The notes beneath the pieces were generated by a model that had not been told where the DNA came from, made no database searches, and worked only from the letters and a program-made list of their open reading frames with translations. Positions 26,158 to 35,032 of a stretch of 64,000 nt of DNA are shown here, one piece after another (position 1 is the first letter of the stretch; each line of letters starts with the position of its first letter). Source of the stretch: Janthinobacterium sp. SUN073 (GTDB lineage: Bacteria > Pseudomonadota > Gammaproteobacteria > Burkholderiales > Burkholderiaceae_D); contig NZ_JAPUBT010000009.1 of NCBI RefSeq assembly GCF_030397665.1, positions 124,001 through 188,000 on the forward strand, written 5' to 3'. The translations under genes and the position numbers were made by a program.

Positions 26158-26523
26158 GTTTATTCCCTCAAAGTTTTATAGGTGTACGCAGCTGATTTGA
26201 TCAGGACAGGCAGAAGTGCTTGGCGTGGCGAGGCACAGCGGCGTGCGGGGATGAGGGGCGCCGCAGGGGTAGAAATTTCTTGAGGCCAAGCATTACTAAA
26301 TGCAATATTTGAAATATAAAAAACATAATTCAGATTGCAAAATCATAATAGTCTTAGTTGAGCAATATCAAAGCTCGATTACTAGAATAAAGCTACTACA
26401 TTGATAGCTTGTCTTATTGCCGAGATCGACTATGGCGGGCCGCGCCTTACCTTGCGGCAAGGCGGCACGGGAGGGCATTTTCGACTATCATGCTAGCCCC
26501 GACCTTCCATCACGAGCACCGCC
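26158..26523. other. AT-rich intergenic region upstream of the PEP-CTERM gene
   Basis: This 366-bp stretch is GC-rich near 26200-26270 and strongly AT-rich from about 26290 to 26430, which contrasts with its surroundings. It should contain the promoters of the divergent PEP-CTERM gene (minus) and the 26524 gene (plus). A TATAAA box on the minus strand lies about 25 bp before the PEP-CTERM start. I see no ORF or clear sigma54 site in it. Confidence 0.5.
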
Positions 26524-27033
26524 ATGAGTACCGATTTCCCCGACTTTTCCGACGAAGCAGCCGAGCAAGACAATGACGCCCCGATCCAGGAGCCGCGCCT
26601 GTGGGTAGGCAATGGCTGGACGGCGAGGGTGATCAAGAACGAGGAAGATGAAGGCTGGGCCGTGGCCATGATCAAGGATGGCGAACCGGAGCCGGCGCTG
26701 GTGGGCCCTTGGACCATGGGCCGCGACAAGAAAAACCCGAAACCGCTCGACGTCAACGCGTTTAACACGCTGGTCAAGACGGCGTCGGAAGTGCTGCGCC
26801 GCCACGAGCAGCAGTTGCATGCGCAATTGCACAAGAACCTGTTTGTCGCCACAGACGAGGGACAAATCAAGGTGATGTTCGACATCGTGCCCGACGAAGA
26901 GCACCCATACGCGGAACTGAGCGCCTACGACGCGGACGGCGAACAGATCGCCAAGGTGCGCACTTCGGCCGCCTTCAAGTTCAATGCTACCGCAGCGGCG
27001 AACTGGATCGAAGGCGGCTACCGCCGGCCATGA
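26524..27033 (+). CDS. Conserved hypothetical cytoplasmic protein
   Basis: A 169-residue acidic soluble protein without signal peptide or membrane segment. A disordered acidic N-terminus (about 1-22) leads to a mixed region (WVGNGWTARVIKNEEDEGW), a helical section near 75-105 (NAFNTLVKTASEVLRRHEQQ), and a beta-rich end (VMFDIVPDEEHPYAELSAYD). I do not recognise a family or function. It is followed at once by two palindromic repeats. Confidence 0.65.
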   Translation: MSTDFPDFSDEAAEQDNDAPIQEPRLWVGNGWTARVIKNEEDEGWAVAMIKDGEPEPALVGPWTMGRDKKNPKPLDVNAFNTLVKTASEVLRRHEQQLHAQLHKNLFVATDEGQIKVMFDIVPDEEHPYAELSAYDADGEQIAKVRTSAAFKFNATAAANWIEGGYRRP

Positions 27034-27040
27034 CAGGCGT

Positions 27041-27080
27041 AGGTCGGATTAGCGGGGCAAGGCCCCGCGTAATCCGACCT
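27041..27080. repeat. GTCGGATTA-type palindromic repeat, copy 2
   Basis: AGGTCGGATTA plus GCGGGGC (27041-27058) pairs with GGCCCCGC plus GTAATCCGACCT (27061-27080), with one bulged base. It is the same unit as at 12321-12358 and directly adjoins copy 3. Confidence 0.75.
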
Positions 27081-27099
27081 ATTGTTGGCGCCAGTGGTG

Positions 27100-27135
27100 G
27101 TGTCGGATTACGCTCCTTCGGACCTAATCCGACCT
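27100..27135. repeat. GTCGGATTA-type palindromic repeat, copy 3, reaching into czcA
   Basis: GTCGGATTA (27102-27110) and TAATCCGAC (27125-27133) form the stem. The minus-strand reading frame of czcA runs through this unit and its TAA stop (27108-27110) lies inside it. Confidence 0.75.
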
Positions 27136-30100
27136 GCCTCCTCTTCCTTCTCCACCTCCTCTTGCCGGCGGTACGCCAGCCGGTACAGCAGCGGCAGCAC
27201 CAGCAGGGTCAGGGCCGTCGACGATAAAATGCCGCCGATCACCACGGTGGCCAGCGGACGCTGCACTTCGGCGCCCGTGCCCGTGGCAATCGCCATCGGC
27301 ACGAAGCCCAGCGACGCCACCAGCGCCGTCATCAGCACGGGCCGCAGGCGCGTGATGGCCCCTACACGTATCGCCTCCTGCAAAGGCATGCCCTGTTCGC
27401 GCAGCTGGCGGATGTAGGCGATCATCACCAGACCGTTCAGTACCGCCACGCCGGACAGGGCGATGAAGCCCACCGCTGCCGAGATCGACATGGGAATGTC
27501 GCGCAGCCACAGGGCGACGATGCCGCCCGTCAAGGCGAACGGGATGCCGCTGAACACCAATAAGCCATCTTTCACGTTGCCGAACATGGCGAACAGCAAC
27601 ACAAACACGAGGGCCAAGGCCACGGGCACCACCAGTTCCAGGCGTTTCGTGGCCGACTGCAGCTGCTCGAACTGGCCGCCCCAGCTGGTCCAGTAGCCGG
27701 CAGGAATGGCCACTTGCGCCTGCAACTGCTGCGTTGCTTCCGCAACAAACGAGCCGATATCGCGTCCGCGCACGTTGGCGCTGACGACGATGCGGCGCTT
27801 GCCGTCTTCGCGACTGATCTGGTTCGGCCCCGGCGCCACTTGCAGGCTGGCCACTTCACCGAGCGGGATGAAGCGCGCGCGGCCTTCCGCTGCCGCGCCC
27901 AGGGGCAGGGCGATGGGCAGGCGTTTCAACTGCTCCAGGTCGCTGCGCAGGCTGTCGGGCAGGCGCACGACGATGTCGAAGCGGCGGTCGCCCTGGAACA
28001 GGGTGCCCGCCTCTTGCCCGCCGATGGCCGTGGCAATCGCCGCTTGCACGTCGGCAATATTGAGGCCGTAGCGTGCCGTCTGCTCGCGGTCGATCTGCAC
28101 CGTCAGCATCGGCAGCCCCGTCGTCTGCTCGACTTTCACCTCTGTTGCGCCCGGGATCTTGCCCAGCACACCCGCGATCTTCGCCGCCGTGCTGTCAAGC
28201 ACGGCCATGTCGTCGCCGAACAGTTTCACGGCCACGTCGCTGCGCACGCCGGAAATCAGTTCATTGAAGCGCAGCTGGATCGGTTGCGAAAACTCGTAGT
28301 TGTTGCCCGGCAAGCTGGTGGCCGTCGCTTCGATTTCCGCCAGCAATTGCTCGCGCGATTTCTTCGGCTCCGGCCATTCGTCGCGGGGCTTGAGCATGAT
28401 GTAGCCATCGGAAATATTCGGCGGCATGGGGTCGGAGGCGATCTCGGCCGTTCCCGTGCGGGCGAACACGCGCGCGATTTCCTTGTGGTTACTCATCAGC
28501 TTGCTTTCCAGCTGCTGCTGCATGGCCAGCGATTGGCTCAAGCTGGTGCCGGGGATGCGCAGGGCCTGGATGGCGATGTCGCCCTCGTTCAGGCTGGGCA
28601 CGAATTCGCTGCCCATGCGCGTGGCCAGCAAGCCCGACAGCAAGACGGCCACTGCCGCGCCCGTCAGCACGACGGGCGTGTTGCGCATTACCTTGCCCAG
28701 CAGCGGTGCATACCAGCGCTTGGCGGCGCGCATGATGGCGTTTTCCTTCTCCGCTACCTTGTCGCCGATAAACAGCGCCACGGCGGCCGGAATGAAAGTA
28801 ATCGACAGCAGCATGGCGCCCAGCAGGGCGATTACCACCGTCAGGGCCATCGGCGTAAACATGCGCCCTTCCACGCCCGTCAGTGCGAAGATGGGCAGGT
28901 ACACGACCATGATGATCAGCTGGCCATACAGCAGGGGCCGGCGCGCTTCTTGCGATGCCGCAAACACTTCGTGAAAACGTTCCTGCAAGGTCAACGGCCG
29001 TCCCAGTTTTTGCTGCGCATGGGCCAGGCGGCGTACGCAGTTTTCCACGATCACCACGGCGCCATCGATGATGATGCCGAAGTCGAGCGCGCCCAAACTC
29101 ATCAGGTTGGCGCTCACATGGTATTGCACCATGCCCGTAAACGTGAACAGCATGGCCAGCGGAATCACCATGGCCGTGATGATTGCCGCGCGGATATTGC
29201 CAAGGAAGAGGAACAGGATGGCGATCACCAGCACGGCGCCTTCCAGCAGGTTTTTCTTCACCGTATTGATGGCCTTGTCGACCAGCACCGTGCGGTCATA
29301 CACGGTGACGGCGTGCACGCCTTTCGGCAGGCTGCGGTTGATCTCCACCATTTTCTTGTCGACGGCTTGCGACACGGCGCGGCTGTTCTGCCCGATCAGC
29401 ATGAAGACCGTGCCGAGCACCACTTCGCGGCCGTTTTCCGTGGCCGCGCCCGTGCGCAGCTCGCGCCCCAGCACCACGTCGGCCACGTCGCGGATGCGGA
29501 TCGCCACGCCCTGCACATTGGCGACGACGATGTTGGCGATGTCGTTTTTCGATGCCACCTGGCCCGGCGCGCGGATCAGCAGTTGCTCGCCCTGCCTTTC
29601 GATATAGCCGGCGCCCACGTTGCTGTTGTTGCGTTCCAGCGCCGTCACCACGTCTTGCAGGCTGATGCCGTAGGCGGCCAGTTTTTCCGGGTAGGGTGCC
29701 ACCTGATATTGCTTGGCGTAGCCGCCGATGGCATTGATTTCCGTGACGCCCGTGACATTGCGCAACTGCGGCTTGATGATCCAGTCCTGGATTTCGCGCA
29801 AGTCCGTCGGTGTATACGGCGTGCCATCGGGCTTTTTCGCGCCGTCCTGCGTTTCCACCGTCCACAGGTAGATTTCGCCGAGGCCCGTGGAGACGGGCCC
29901 CATCTTTGGCGTGATGCCTGCCGGCAAGCTTTCCTTGGCTTCCTGCAAGCGCTCGTTGATCATCTGGCGCGCAAAATAGATGTCCGTGCCATCCTTGAAG
30001 ATCACGGTCACCTGCGACAGGCCATAGCGTGACAGCGAGCGCGTCTGCTCGAGGTTCGGCAAGCCGGCCATGGCCGTCTCGATGGGGAAGGTGACGCGCT

Positions 30101-30287
30101 GCTCGGTTTCCAGCGGCGAATAGCCGGCGGACTGGGTATTGATTTGCACCTGTACATTGGTGATGTCGGGCACGGCGTCGATGGGCAGCTTCTGGTAGCT
30201 GTAGATGCCCAGGCCAGCCATGGCGGCGACGGCCAGCATCACCAGCCAGCGCTGCTCGATGGCGAAGCGGATCAAGCGTTCAAACAT
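27108..30287 (-). CDS. czcA: Heavy-metal efflux RND transporter CzcA
   Basis: A 1059-residue inner-membrane RND pump, the proton-driven core of a Co/Zn/Cd-type tripartite exporter. It has an N-terminal helix (WLVMLAVAAMAGLGIYSY), a large periplasmic loop, the TM4 motif DFGIIIDGAVVIVEN (near residue 405), which contains the charged residues of proton transfer in heavy-metal RND pumps, and a second half with the same layout. Length is as expected for the family. The last nine residues (AGRIRSEGA) and the stop are encoded by a palindromic repeat, so the original C-terminus was probably replaced. It is last in the czcICBA order; Ni or Cu specificity cannot be excluded. Confidence 0.93.
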   Translation of the reverse strand: MFERLIRFAIEQRWLVMLAVAAMAGLGIYSYQKLPIDAVPDITNVQVQINTQSAGYSPLETEQRVTFPIETAMAGLPNLEQTRSLSRYGLSQVTVIFKDGTDIYFARQMINERLQEAKESLPAGITPKMGPVSTGLGEIYLWTVETQDGAKKPDGTPYTPTDLREIQDWIIKPQLRNVTGVTEINAIGGYAKQYQVAPYPEKLAAYGISLQDVVTALERNNSNVGAGYIERQGEQLLIRAPGQVASKNDIANIVVANVQGVAIRIRDVADVVLGRELRTGAATENGREVVLGTVFMLIGQNSRAVSQAVDKKMVEINRSLPKGVHAVTVYDRTVLVDKAINTVKKNLLEGAVLVIAILFLFLGNIRAAIITAMVIPLAMLFTFTGMVQYHVSANLMSLGALDFGIIIDGAVVIVENCVRRLAHAQQKLGRPLTLQERFHEVFAASQEARRPLLYGQLIIMVVYLPIFALTGVEGRMFTPMALTVVIALLGAMLLSITFIPAAVALFIGDKVAEKENAIMRAAKRWYAPLLGKVMRNTPVVLTGAAVAVLLSGLLATRMGSEFVPSLNEGDIAIQALRIPGTSLSQSLAMQQQLESKLMSNHKEIARVFARTGTAEIASDPMPPNISDGYIMLKPRDEWPEPKKSREQLLAEIEATATSLPGNNYEFSQPIQLRFNELISGVRSDVAVKLFGDDMAVLDSTAAKIAGVLGKIPGATEVKVEQTTGLPMLTVQIDREQTARYGLNIADVQAAIATAIGGQEAGTLFQGDRRFDIVVRLPDSLRSDLEQLKRLPIALPLGAAAEGRARFIPLGEVASLQVAPGPNQISREDGKRRIVVSANVRGRDIGSFVAEATQQLQAQVAIPAGYWTSWGGQFEQLQSATKRLELVVPVALALVFVLLFAMFGNVKDGLLVFSGIPFALTGGIVALWLRDIPMSISAAVGFIALSGVAVLNGLVMIAYIRQLREQGMPLQEAIRVGAITRLRPVLMTALVASLGFVPMAIATGTGAEVQRPLATVVIGGILSSTALTLLVLPLLYRLAYRRQEEVEKEEEAGRIRSEGA

Positions 30288-30312
30288 GATGGTTTCCTTA
30301 GCTTTGACGTGA

Positions 30313-31518
30313 TCAATGTTCGTGGCCGGCGGAATCTTTGCCCAGCTCGGATTTCAGGACAAAACTGCCTTGCGCCGCGTACGGCGTGCCGGCGGCCAGG
30401 CCTTGTTTGATGTGCGTCAAGGTGCCATCGCTGCGGCCCAGCACCACGGGCGTGGCCTGGTAGCCATCCTTGACTTGCACGAAGACGACGGGCTTGTCTT
30501 CCACCGTCTGGATGGCCGTGCTGTGCACGGTGACGGGTGCGTCCGCTTCGCCGGACACCACTTCCACCGTGACGAACAGGCCCGGACGCCAGGCCATGTC
30601 GGGATTCTGCAAGCTGATGCGTGCCTTCGCCGTGCGTGTCTGCTCGCCCAGCAGCGCGCCTACATAGGTGATCGTGCCTTGCGCGCTGGCGTCAAAAGCG
30701 CTGGCTTTGACTTCCGCCTTGCCTCCCATGCGCACGGTGGCCAGGTCTTTCGCCGGCACGGCGATTTCCGCCCACACGGTCGACAGGTCGGAAATGACGA
30801 AGATGTTCGCGTCTTCCTTGACGGCTTCGCCCAGGGTGATGTGTTTTTCCAGCACCATGCCGTCGAACGGCGCGCGGATCTCGTAGCGGTTCAGCGGACC
30901 CTTGGCAGCGCCACTGGCGCCCAGCGCGCTGAGCTTTTGCTGCGCATTCTGCACGGCAATTTCCGCTTCGCGCCACGCCTGCTGCGCCTGCAGATAATCC
31001 TGCTCGGCAGAAATTTTTTCGCGCCACAGTTTTTCTTCGCGCTCGTATGTGGAGCGGGCCAGCGACAAACGCCGCTGCGCCGACAGCAATTCGCTGCGCT
31101 GTTCCGACAGTTCCGTGCTGGCGATGACGGCCAGCACTTGTCCCTTTTTGACCAGCTGGCCCAGGTCCGCCTGCACGGCTTCCACCACGCCGGCCAGACG
31201 CGGCACGACGTGCGCCGTGCGGTCTTCATTGAAACGGATTTCGCCGGGCAGGGCGACGGTGGTCTTGATGCGGCCGGGCGCGGCCGTGGCGATGACGACG
31301 CCGGCCGCGCGGCTTTGCGCAGCCGTCAGTTCCAGCCGGCCTTCCACTTCTTCGTGGCCGTGTTCGTCTTTCTTTTCAGCATGGGCTTCCGCCTTGACGG
31401 CAGGGACCAAAGGGGCGCCGGACTTGCCCGTGCCAAGGATGAGGATGGACAGCACGATGCCGGCGGCCGCGATGGCGCCGATGGCGATTGCCTGTTTTTT
31501 GTTGAGTGTGATGTTCAT
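30313..31518 (-). CDS. czcB: Periplasmic adaptor CzcB (membrane fusion protein)
   Basis: A 401-residue adaptor that links CzcA and CzcC. The start MNITL at 31518 has AAGGAAG upstream. An N-terminal membrane anchor (IAIGAIAAAGIVLSILIL) is followed by a His/Glu-rich segment (HAEKKDEHGHEEVEG), likely metal-binding, a lipoyl/barrel-sandwich domain (VVEAVQADLGQLVKKGQVLA), a coiled-coil hairpin (about 160-230) and beta-barrel domains. It ends GHEH, again a possible metal site. The gap to czcA is 25 bp. Confidence 0.92.
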   Translation of the reverse strand: MNITLNKKQAIAIGAIAAAGIVLSILILGTGKSGAPLVPAVKAEAHAEKKDEHGHEEVEGRLELTAAQSRAAGVVIATAAPGRIKTTVALPGEIRFNEDRTAHVVPRLAGVVEAVQADLGQLVKKGQVLAVIASTELSEQRSELLSAQRRLSLARSTYEREEKLWREKISAEQDYLQAQQAWREAEIAVQNAQQKLSALGASGAAKGPLNRYEIRAPFDGMVLEKHITLGEAVKEDANIFVISDLSTVWAEIAVPAKDLATVRMGGKAEVKASAFDASAQGTITYVGALLGEQTRTAKARISLQNPDMAWRPGLFVTVEVVSGEADAPVTVHSTAIQTVEDKPVVFVQVKDGYQATPVVLGRSDGTLTHIKQGLAAGTPYAAQGSFVLKSELGKDSAGHEH

Positions 31519-31531
31519 TGTCGGGTCTTCC

Positions 31532-32770
31532 TTACAGGGGAGCGGGGGCGCCAAGCAGGCGCTCGATCTCGGCGGCGGCGTGCTGCGCTTCGGTCAGCGC
31601 GCGCAGGTATTGGTTTTTGGCTTGCAGCAAGGTGCGCTGGGCATCGAGCACGTCGAGGAAGGCGAACTTGCCGAACTCAAAACCCTTGCTGGCCGCGTCG
31701 TAGGCGCTTTGCGCGCCAGGCAAGATGTCCTGGCGCAAGCTTTCCACGTCGAGCCGGGCCGTGGCCAGGCGTTCGGTGGCGGCGGCGACCTTCGTCTGTA
31801 CGTCGATGCGGGCGGCGGCCAACTCGTCGCTGGCTTTGTCGCTGCGGCGCAAGGCGTCGAGTTTGTTGCCCGCGTTGCGGTCGAACAAAGGCAGCGGCAA
31901 GGCCAGGCCGATGATGGCCTGGTTGCGGCCCAGCTCTTCCGAGCGCTTCATGCCGATGCTCACGGTGACGTCGGGCGTGGCGCGCCGCTGTTCCACGTCC
32001 AGCATGGCTTGCCGCTGGGCCAGCGCGCTTTGCGCCTGGCGCACGGTGGGTGCCTGGGCCAGGCGCGCCGCCAGTGCGCTGGCGGGTGGCAGCTCCGGCA
32101 AGGTTTCCAGGCGACCTTCCGCCAGGCTGAAGCGTGGCGTGGCGTTGCCCCACAGGGCGGTCAGGCGCTTGCGGGCGCTGGCCAGGGTGCTGCGGGCCAG
32201 GTTCAGCTCCAGCCGCACGCTCGCTTCGGCGACCCTGGCGCGGGTTTCCTCAACGGGGGAAGCCTTGCCGGCCGTCACCCGGCGCGCAGTGATGTCGCTG
32301 GCGCGCGCGGCCAAGGCTTGTGCGCTGTCGGCCAGGCGCAAGCCTTCCTGCGCCGCCAGCACGTCGACAAAGGCGGTGGTCACTAGCGCGCGCGTGTCGG
32401 CTTGCTGCAGCGACAGGCCCGCCTGCGCCAGGTCTGCGCCGCGCTGGGCGACGGCCGTGCGCGCCCCCCGCTTGCCGCCCAGTTCTATCAGCTGGTTGAG
32501 CTGCACGGTGGTGCTGCGCGTGGCGCGCCGCGTGTCTTCCAGCACGGTTTGCAGTTCCGGGTTGGGCAGGGTGCGCGCCTGCTGAAGGGCGCCCCCTTGC
32601 GCCGCCAGTTCATGGCGGGCGGCTGACAGGGTGGCGTTGCCGCCTTCGGCCAACAGCAGCGCGGCGGGCAAGGTCAGGGAGCCGGCAGGCTCCTCAGGTG
32701 CTTGCGCATGGGCAAGATTGCCAGCCAACAGGCCGGCGGAGAGACATAACAGATAGATGGAACGGTGCAT
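31532..32770 (-). CDS. czcC: Outer-membrane channel CzcC (TolC family)
   Basis: The start at 32770 follows GGAG and begins a signal peptide (YLLCLSAGLLAGNLAHA). The 412-residue protein shows the two TolC-family OEP repeats with long helices (for example RHELAAQGGALQQARTLPNP and, in the second repeat, AQSALAQRQAMLDVEQ). It forms the outer-membrane exit of the Czc pump. The gap to czcB is 13 bp. Upstream lies a strong nested inverted repeat that separates it from czcI. Confidence 0.92.
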   Translation of the reverse strand: MHRSIYLLCLSAGLLAGNLAHAQAPEEPAGSLTLPAALLLAEGGNATLSAARHELAAQGGALQQARTLPNPELQTVLEDTRRATRSTTVQLNQLIELGGKRGARTAVAQRGADLAQAGLSLQQADTRALVTTAFVDVLAAQEGLRLADSAQALAARASDITARRVTAGKASPVEETRARVAEASVRLELNLARSTLASARKRLTALWGNATPRFSLAEGRLETLPELPPASALAARLAQAPTVRQAQSALAQRQAMLDVEQRRATPDVTVSIGMKRSEELGRNQAIIGLALPLPLFDRNAGNKLDALRRSDKASDELAAARIDVQTKVAAATERLATARLDVESLRQDILPGAQSAYDAASKGFEFGKFAFLDVLDAQRTLLQAKNQYLRALTEAQHAAAEIERLLGAPAPL

Positions 32771-32799
32771 CGAATTCTCCAAGGTGCGGAAAAAGAATT

Positions 32800-32888
32800 C
32801 GACGGGACGCACAGGCCTGCGCCTGACTTATTGCGCCTGACTTAATCAGGCGCGCGTATTGCGATAAGTGGAATGAAACGTCCCGTCG
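32800..32888 (-). promoter_or_regulatory. Nested inverted-repeat structure between czcI and czcC
   Basis: Three complementary pairs are nested in order: CGACGGGACG (32800-32809) with CGTCCCGTCG (32879-32888), ACTTAT (32826-32831) with ATAAGT (32864-32869), and GCGCCTGA (32833-32840) with TCAGGCGC (32846-32853). In the czcIC transcript this would fold into one long interrupted hairpin. It could attenuate or process the mRNA, or protect czcCBA mRNA, or be an operator. There is no T-run, so it is not a plain intrinsic terminator. Confidence 0.6.
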
Positions 32889-32890
32889 GC

Positions 32891-33259
32891 CTAGGTGGCC
32901 GACGACCAGTCAGGGCGCTTGGGAGCGTCCGGGATGTGGGACGCGTAAAAGAAGGGGGAGGTGTCCGCGTTGACGGACGCCATGTCGCCGATAGGCAGGC
33001 TGGAGCCGGCCGGCAGCCACGCATGGCCTATGCCGTGGCAGACGTTGCAGTCGCTGTGCGGCTGGCCTTTGGATTGCTTGTCAGCTACTTTTTTATCTGT
33101 GGCAGGCTTTTTGTCCGTATCGGCCTTGTGCTGGTGGCTGTGGTGGCCCAGGTGCTGCGCCGCCTTGCCTTCCTCGTGCAGACAATACGCGCTCGCCGCG
33201 GCCCAGGACATCTGGAGCGGAAGCACGAACAGCAGCAAAATGAGGAAGAATTTACGCAT
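32891..33259 (-). CDS. czcI: CzcI-like periplasmic metal-resistance accessory protein
   Basis: A 122-residue protein with a signal peptide (FLILLLFVLPLQMSWAAASA), then CLHEEGKAAQHLGHHSHQHK, typical of CzcI proteins encoded ahead of czcCBA. His and Cys residues (HHSHQH, CNVCHG) could bind Zn, Co or Cd. CzcI is thought to modulate Czc expression or function. A TACAAT box on the minus strand lies only about 11 bp before the ATG and no SD is seen, so the mRNA may be nearly leaderless or be continuous with the upstream gene 42 bp away. Confidence 0.82.
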   Translation of the reverse strand: MRKFFLILLLFVLPLQMSWAAASAYCLHEEGKAAQHLGHHSHQHKADTDKKPATDKKVADKQSKGQPHSDCNVCHGIGHAWLPAGSSLPIGDMASVNADTSPFFYASHIPDAPKRPDWSSAT

Positions 33260-33301
33260 GGTGACGGCTATTGTACAGAAAGGCGGGCGGCCGTGCCGTG
33301 C

Positions 33302-34852
33302 TTAGCGCGGCTGGGCGCGCCACGCCTTCAACTGCGCGGCGATGGCCTTGCCCTGGAATAGCTGTGGCTCGGAATGCTCTTCCGCTTCCATGCCGCCCTC
33401 GCGGAAGTCGGCCGCCTCGCGGGCCTGCACCAGCACCCTGGCCTTGTCAAAGGCTTCGGCAAAGCCGGCGCTCCTGGGTAGCGCTTCCTTGAAATACGCT
33501 TCGCTGAAATACGTAAAATCGTTCTGGTCGTCGCAGCCGAACGAGGTACGGTCGCTGCGTGCGGCCGTGATGATGAGGGTGTTGTCATCTTTTAATGGCG
33601 CAATGAAGCCGCCCGCATAGCAGGCCGAGATCACGATGACTTTCCAGCGGATGCCGCTGTGCTTGAGCATGGACGCCAGCTCCTGCGCGGGCAGGCTGTG
33701 CAAATCCATGCCATTTTGCGCCAGCGCCAGTTCGTGCTCGGCCGAACCGTGGCTGGTGAGGAACAGGAACAGGATGTCGTTGGCCTTGTCCATCTTCGCG
33801 CCCAGGGCGTCGAGGCTGGCGGCTATGCTGGTGCGCGTGGCCATCGGCTGCTGCGCCACCGTGTTGCGGCTATTGACCAGCATCAGGGAACGCCCCACAG
33901 TGCCGTAATCGCGGTCGAACTGGCGCTGCACGAAGGCCGTTTCGCGGTGAAATACTTCCTGCGCGCCATCGCCCGCCACGCCCAGCAGGTACAGATTGAT
34001 CTTTTTTGCCGCATCGCGCGGCGCGATGCGGGCCAGGGCGCCGTCGAGCAGGGTGCGCTGGTTATACAGGGCCAGCTCGATATTGTCGCGCGTGAGCTTG
34101 TCGGCCGCCGGGTCGTCCAGCTGGCCTTCCGTCCAGTTGCCGCTGTCTTCGCGCCGGCCATCCGCCTGCGCCACTGCATAGCGCAGCACGCCCTTGCCGT
34201 CGAACTGGCCATTCTTGAAGCCGCCCCGGTATTCGTCGCCGTCGGCCGTGCGCAGCACGCCTTCGCCTTCGAATTTCCAGTCTTTCAGCTCGCCTTCGTA
34301 GTGGATGCCGTCGCTGGTGCTGACTTTCGCCTTGCCCTGCAGCTGGCCCTGGACGAAGTCGCCTTCGAAGACGGTACCGTCCGTGTCGGTCAGCTTGCCG
34401 GCGCCGTGCGGGCGCCAGTGCTTGAAATGACCTTCGAAGGTGGCGCCGTCGGCGCCCTGGAAGCGGCCTTGCCCCTCGAAGCTGCCCTTGACGAAGCTGC
34501 CCGCATAGATCTCGCCCTTGGGCGAGGTGTAGCGGCCGATGCCGTCGAAGGCGCCCTGGCGGAAGGCGCCCGTGTACTCGACGCCGGACGCCTGGCGCAG
34601 CGTGCCCTGGCCGGAAAACACGCCGCGCGCGAAGCCCCCTTCGTAAAACGCGCCGCTTGCATACTCGAGCCGGCCCTGGCCATGCATCTTGCCCGCGACG
34701 AGGGGACCGAAATAGCGTCCGCCATCGGCCGTCTCCGCCGCCGGTGCCTTGGCGGGCGCGGCGCACAGCGGCGGCATGCCCAGCGCGGCAAAGACCAGCA
34801 GGCCGGCGAGGGTATAGGGGCGAAGCGAGGCGCGTAGCGTGGCGGTCATGAG
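33302..34852 (-). CDS. Secreted MORN-repeat protein with C-terminal C13 (legumain-like) peptidase domain
   Basis: The start at 34852 gives a 516-residue protein with a signal peptide (LAGLLVFAALGMPPLCAA); a TTG at 34900 would extend it without an SD. About eight MORN-type repeats cover residues 45-245 (for example YEGGFARGVFSGQG and YAGSFVKGSFEGQGRF). The C-terminal half is a caspase-fold cysteine peptidase of family C13: catalytic His368 in LTSHGSAEHE and Cys411 in ISACYAGGF, each after a hydrophobic strand. Substrates are unknown; export to the periplasm is predicted. It lies 42 bp upstream of czcI on the same strand, so read-through is possible. Confidence 0.85.
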   Translation of the reverse strand, partial: LMTATLRASLRPYTLAGLLVFAALGMPPLCAAPAKAPAAETADGGRYFGPLVAGKMHGQGRLEYASGAFYEGGFARGVFSGQGTLRQASGVEYTGAFRQGAFDGIGRYTSPKGEIYAGSFVKGSFEGQGRFQGADGATFEGHFKHWRPHGAGKLTDTDGTVFEGDFVQGQLQGKAKVSTSDGIHYEGELKDWKFEGEGVLRTADGDEYRGGFKNGQFDGKGVLRYAVAQADGRREDSGNWTEGQLDDPAADKLTRDNIELALYNQRTLLDGALARIAPRDAAKKINLYLLGVAGDGAQEVFHRETAFVQRQFDRDYGTVGRSLMLVNSRNTVAQQPMATRTSIAASLDALGAKMDKANDILFLFLTSHGSAEHELALAQNGMDLHSLPAQELASMLKHSGIRWKVIVISACYAGGFIAPLKDDNTLIITAARSDRTSFGCDDQNDFTYFSEAYFKEALPRSAGFAEAFDKARVLVQAREAADFREGGMEAEEHSEPQLFQGKAIAAQLKAWRAQPR

Positions 34853-34983
34853 GACGGTCTGGTCTGTAGGAAGGGGCCTAGTCTGCCACTGTATCGCCAA
34901 GGTGGCAAATGCCGGCGTGGCATGTGTTGCGCTGCCTCAAGGCAAGATTGTGCGTTTTATGCCGTGCCAAGGCTGGGCTGAAC

Positions 34984-34992
34984 TGATAATAT
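34984..34992 (+). promoter_or_regulatory. Extended -10 promoter for the GAF histidine kinase
   Basis: TGA followed by TAATAT (34987-34992) is an extended -10 element, 41 bp before ATG 35033. No strong -35 is visible. Confidence 0.4.
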
Positions 34993-35032
34993 TGATTTTC
35001 AGAACATATCGACACAAGGCACACAGTTACCC

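Noticed and set aside
27714..30032. 772-codon plus-strand open frame opposite czcA
   Set aside because: Antisense shadow of the RND pump, Gln/His/Arg-rich, without SD.
32800..32888. NiCo (czcD-type) riboswitch between czcI and czcC
   Set aside because: The structure is one nested hairpin, not a four-way junction, and the conserved purine-rich internal loops are not seen.
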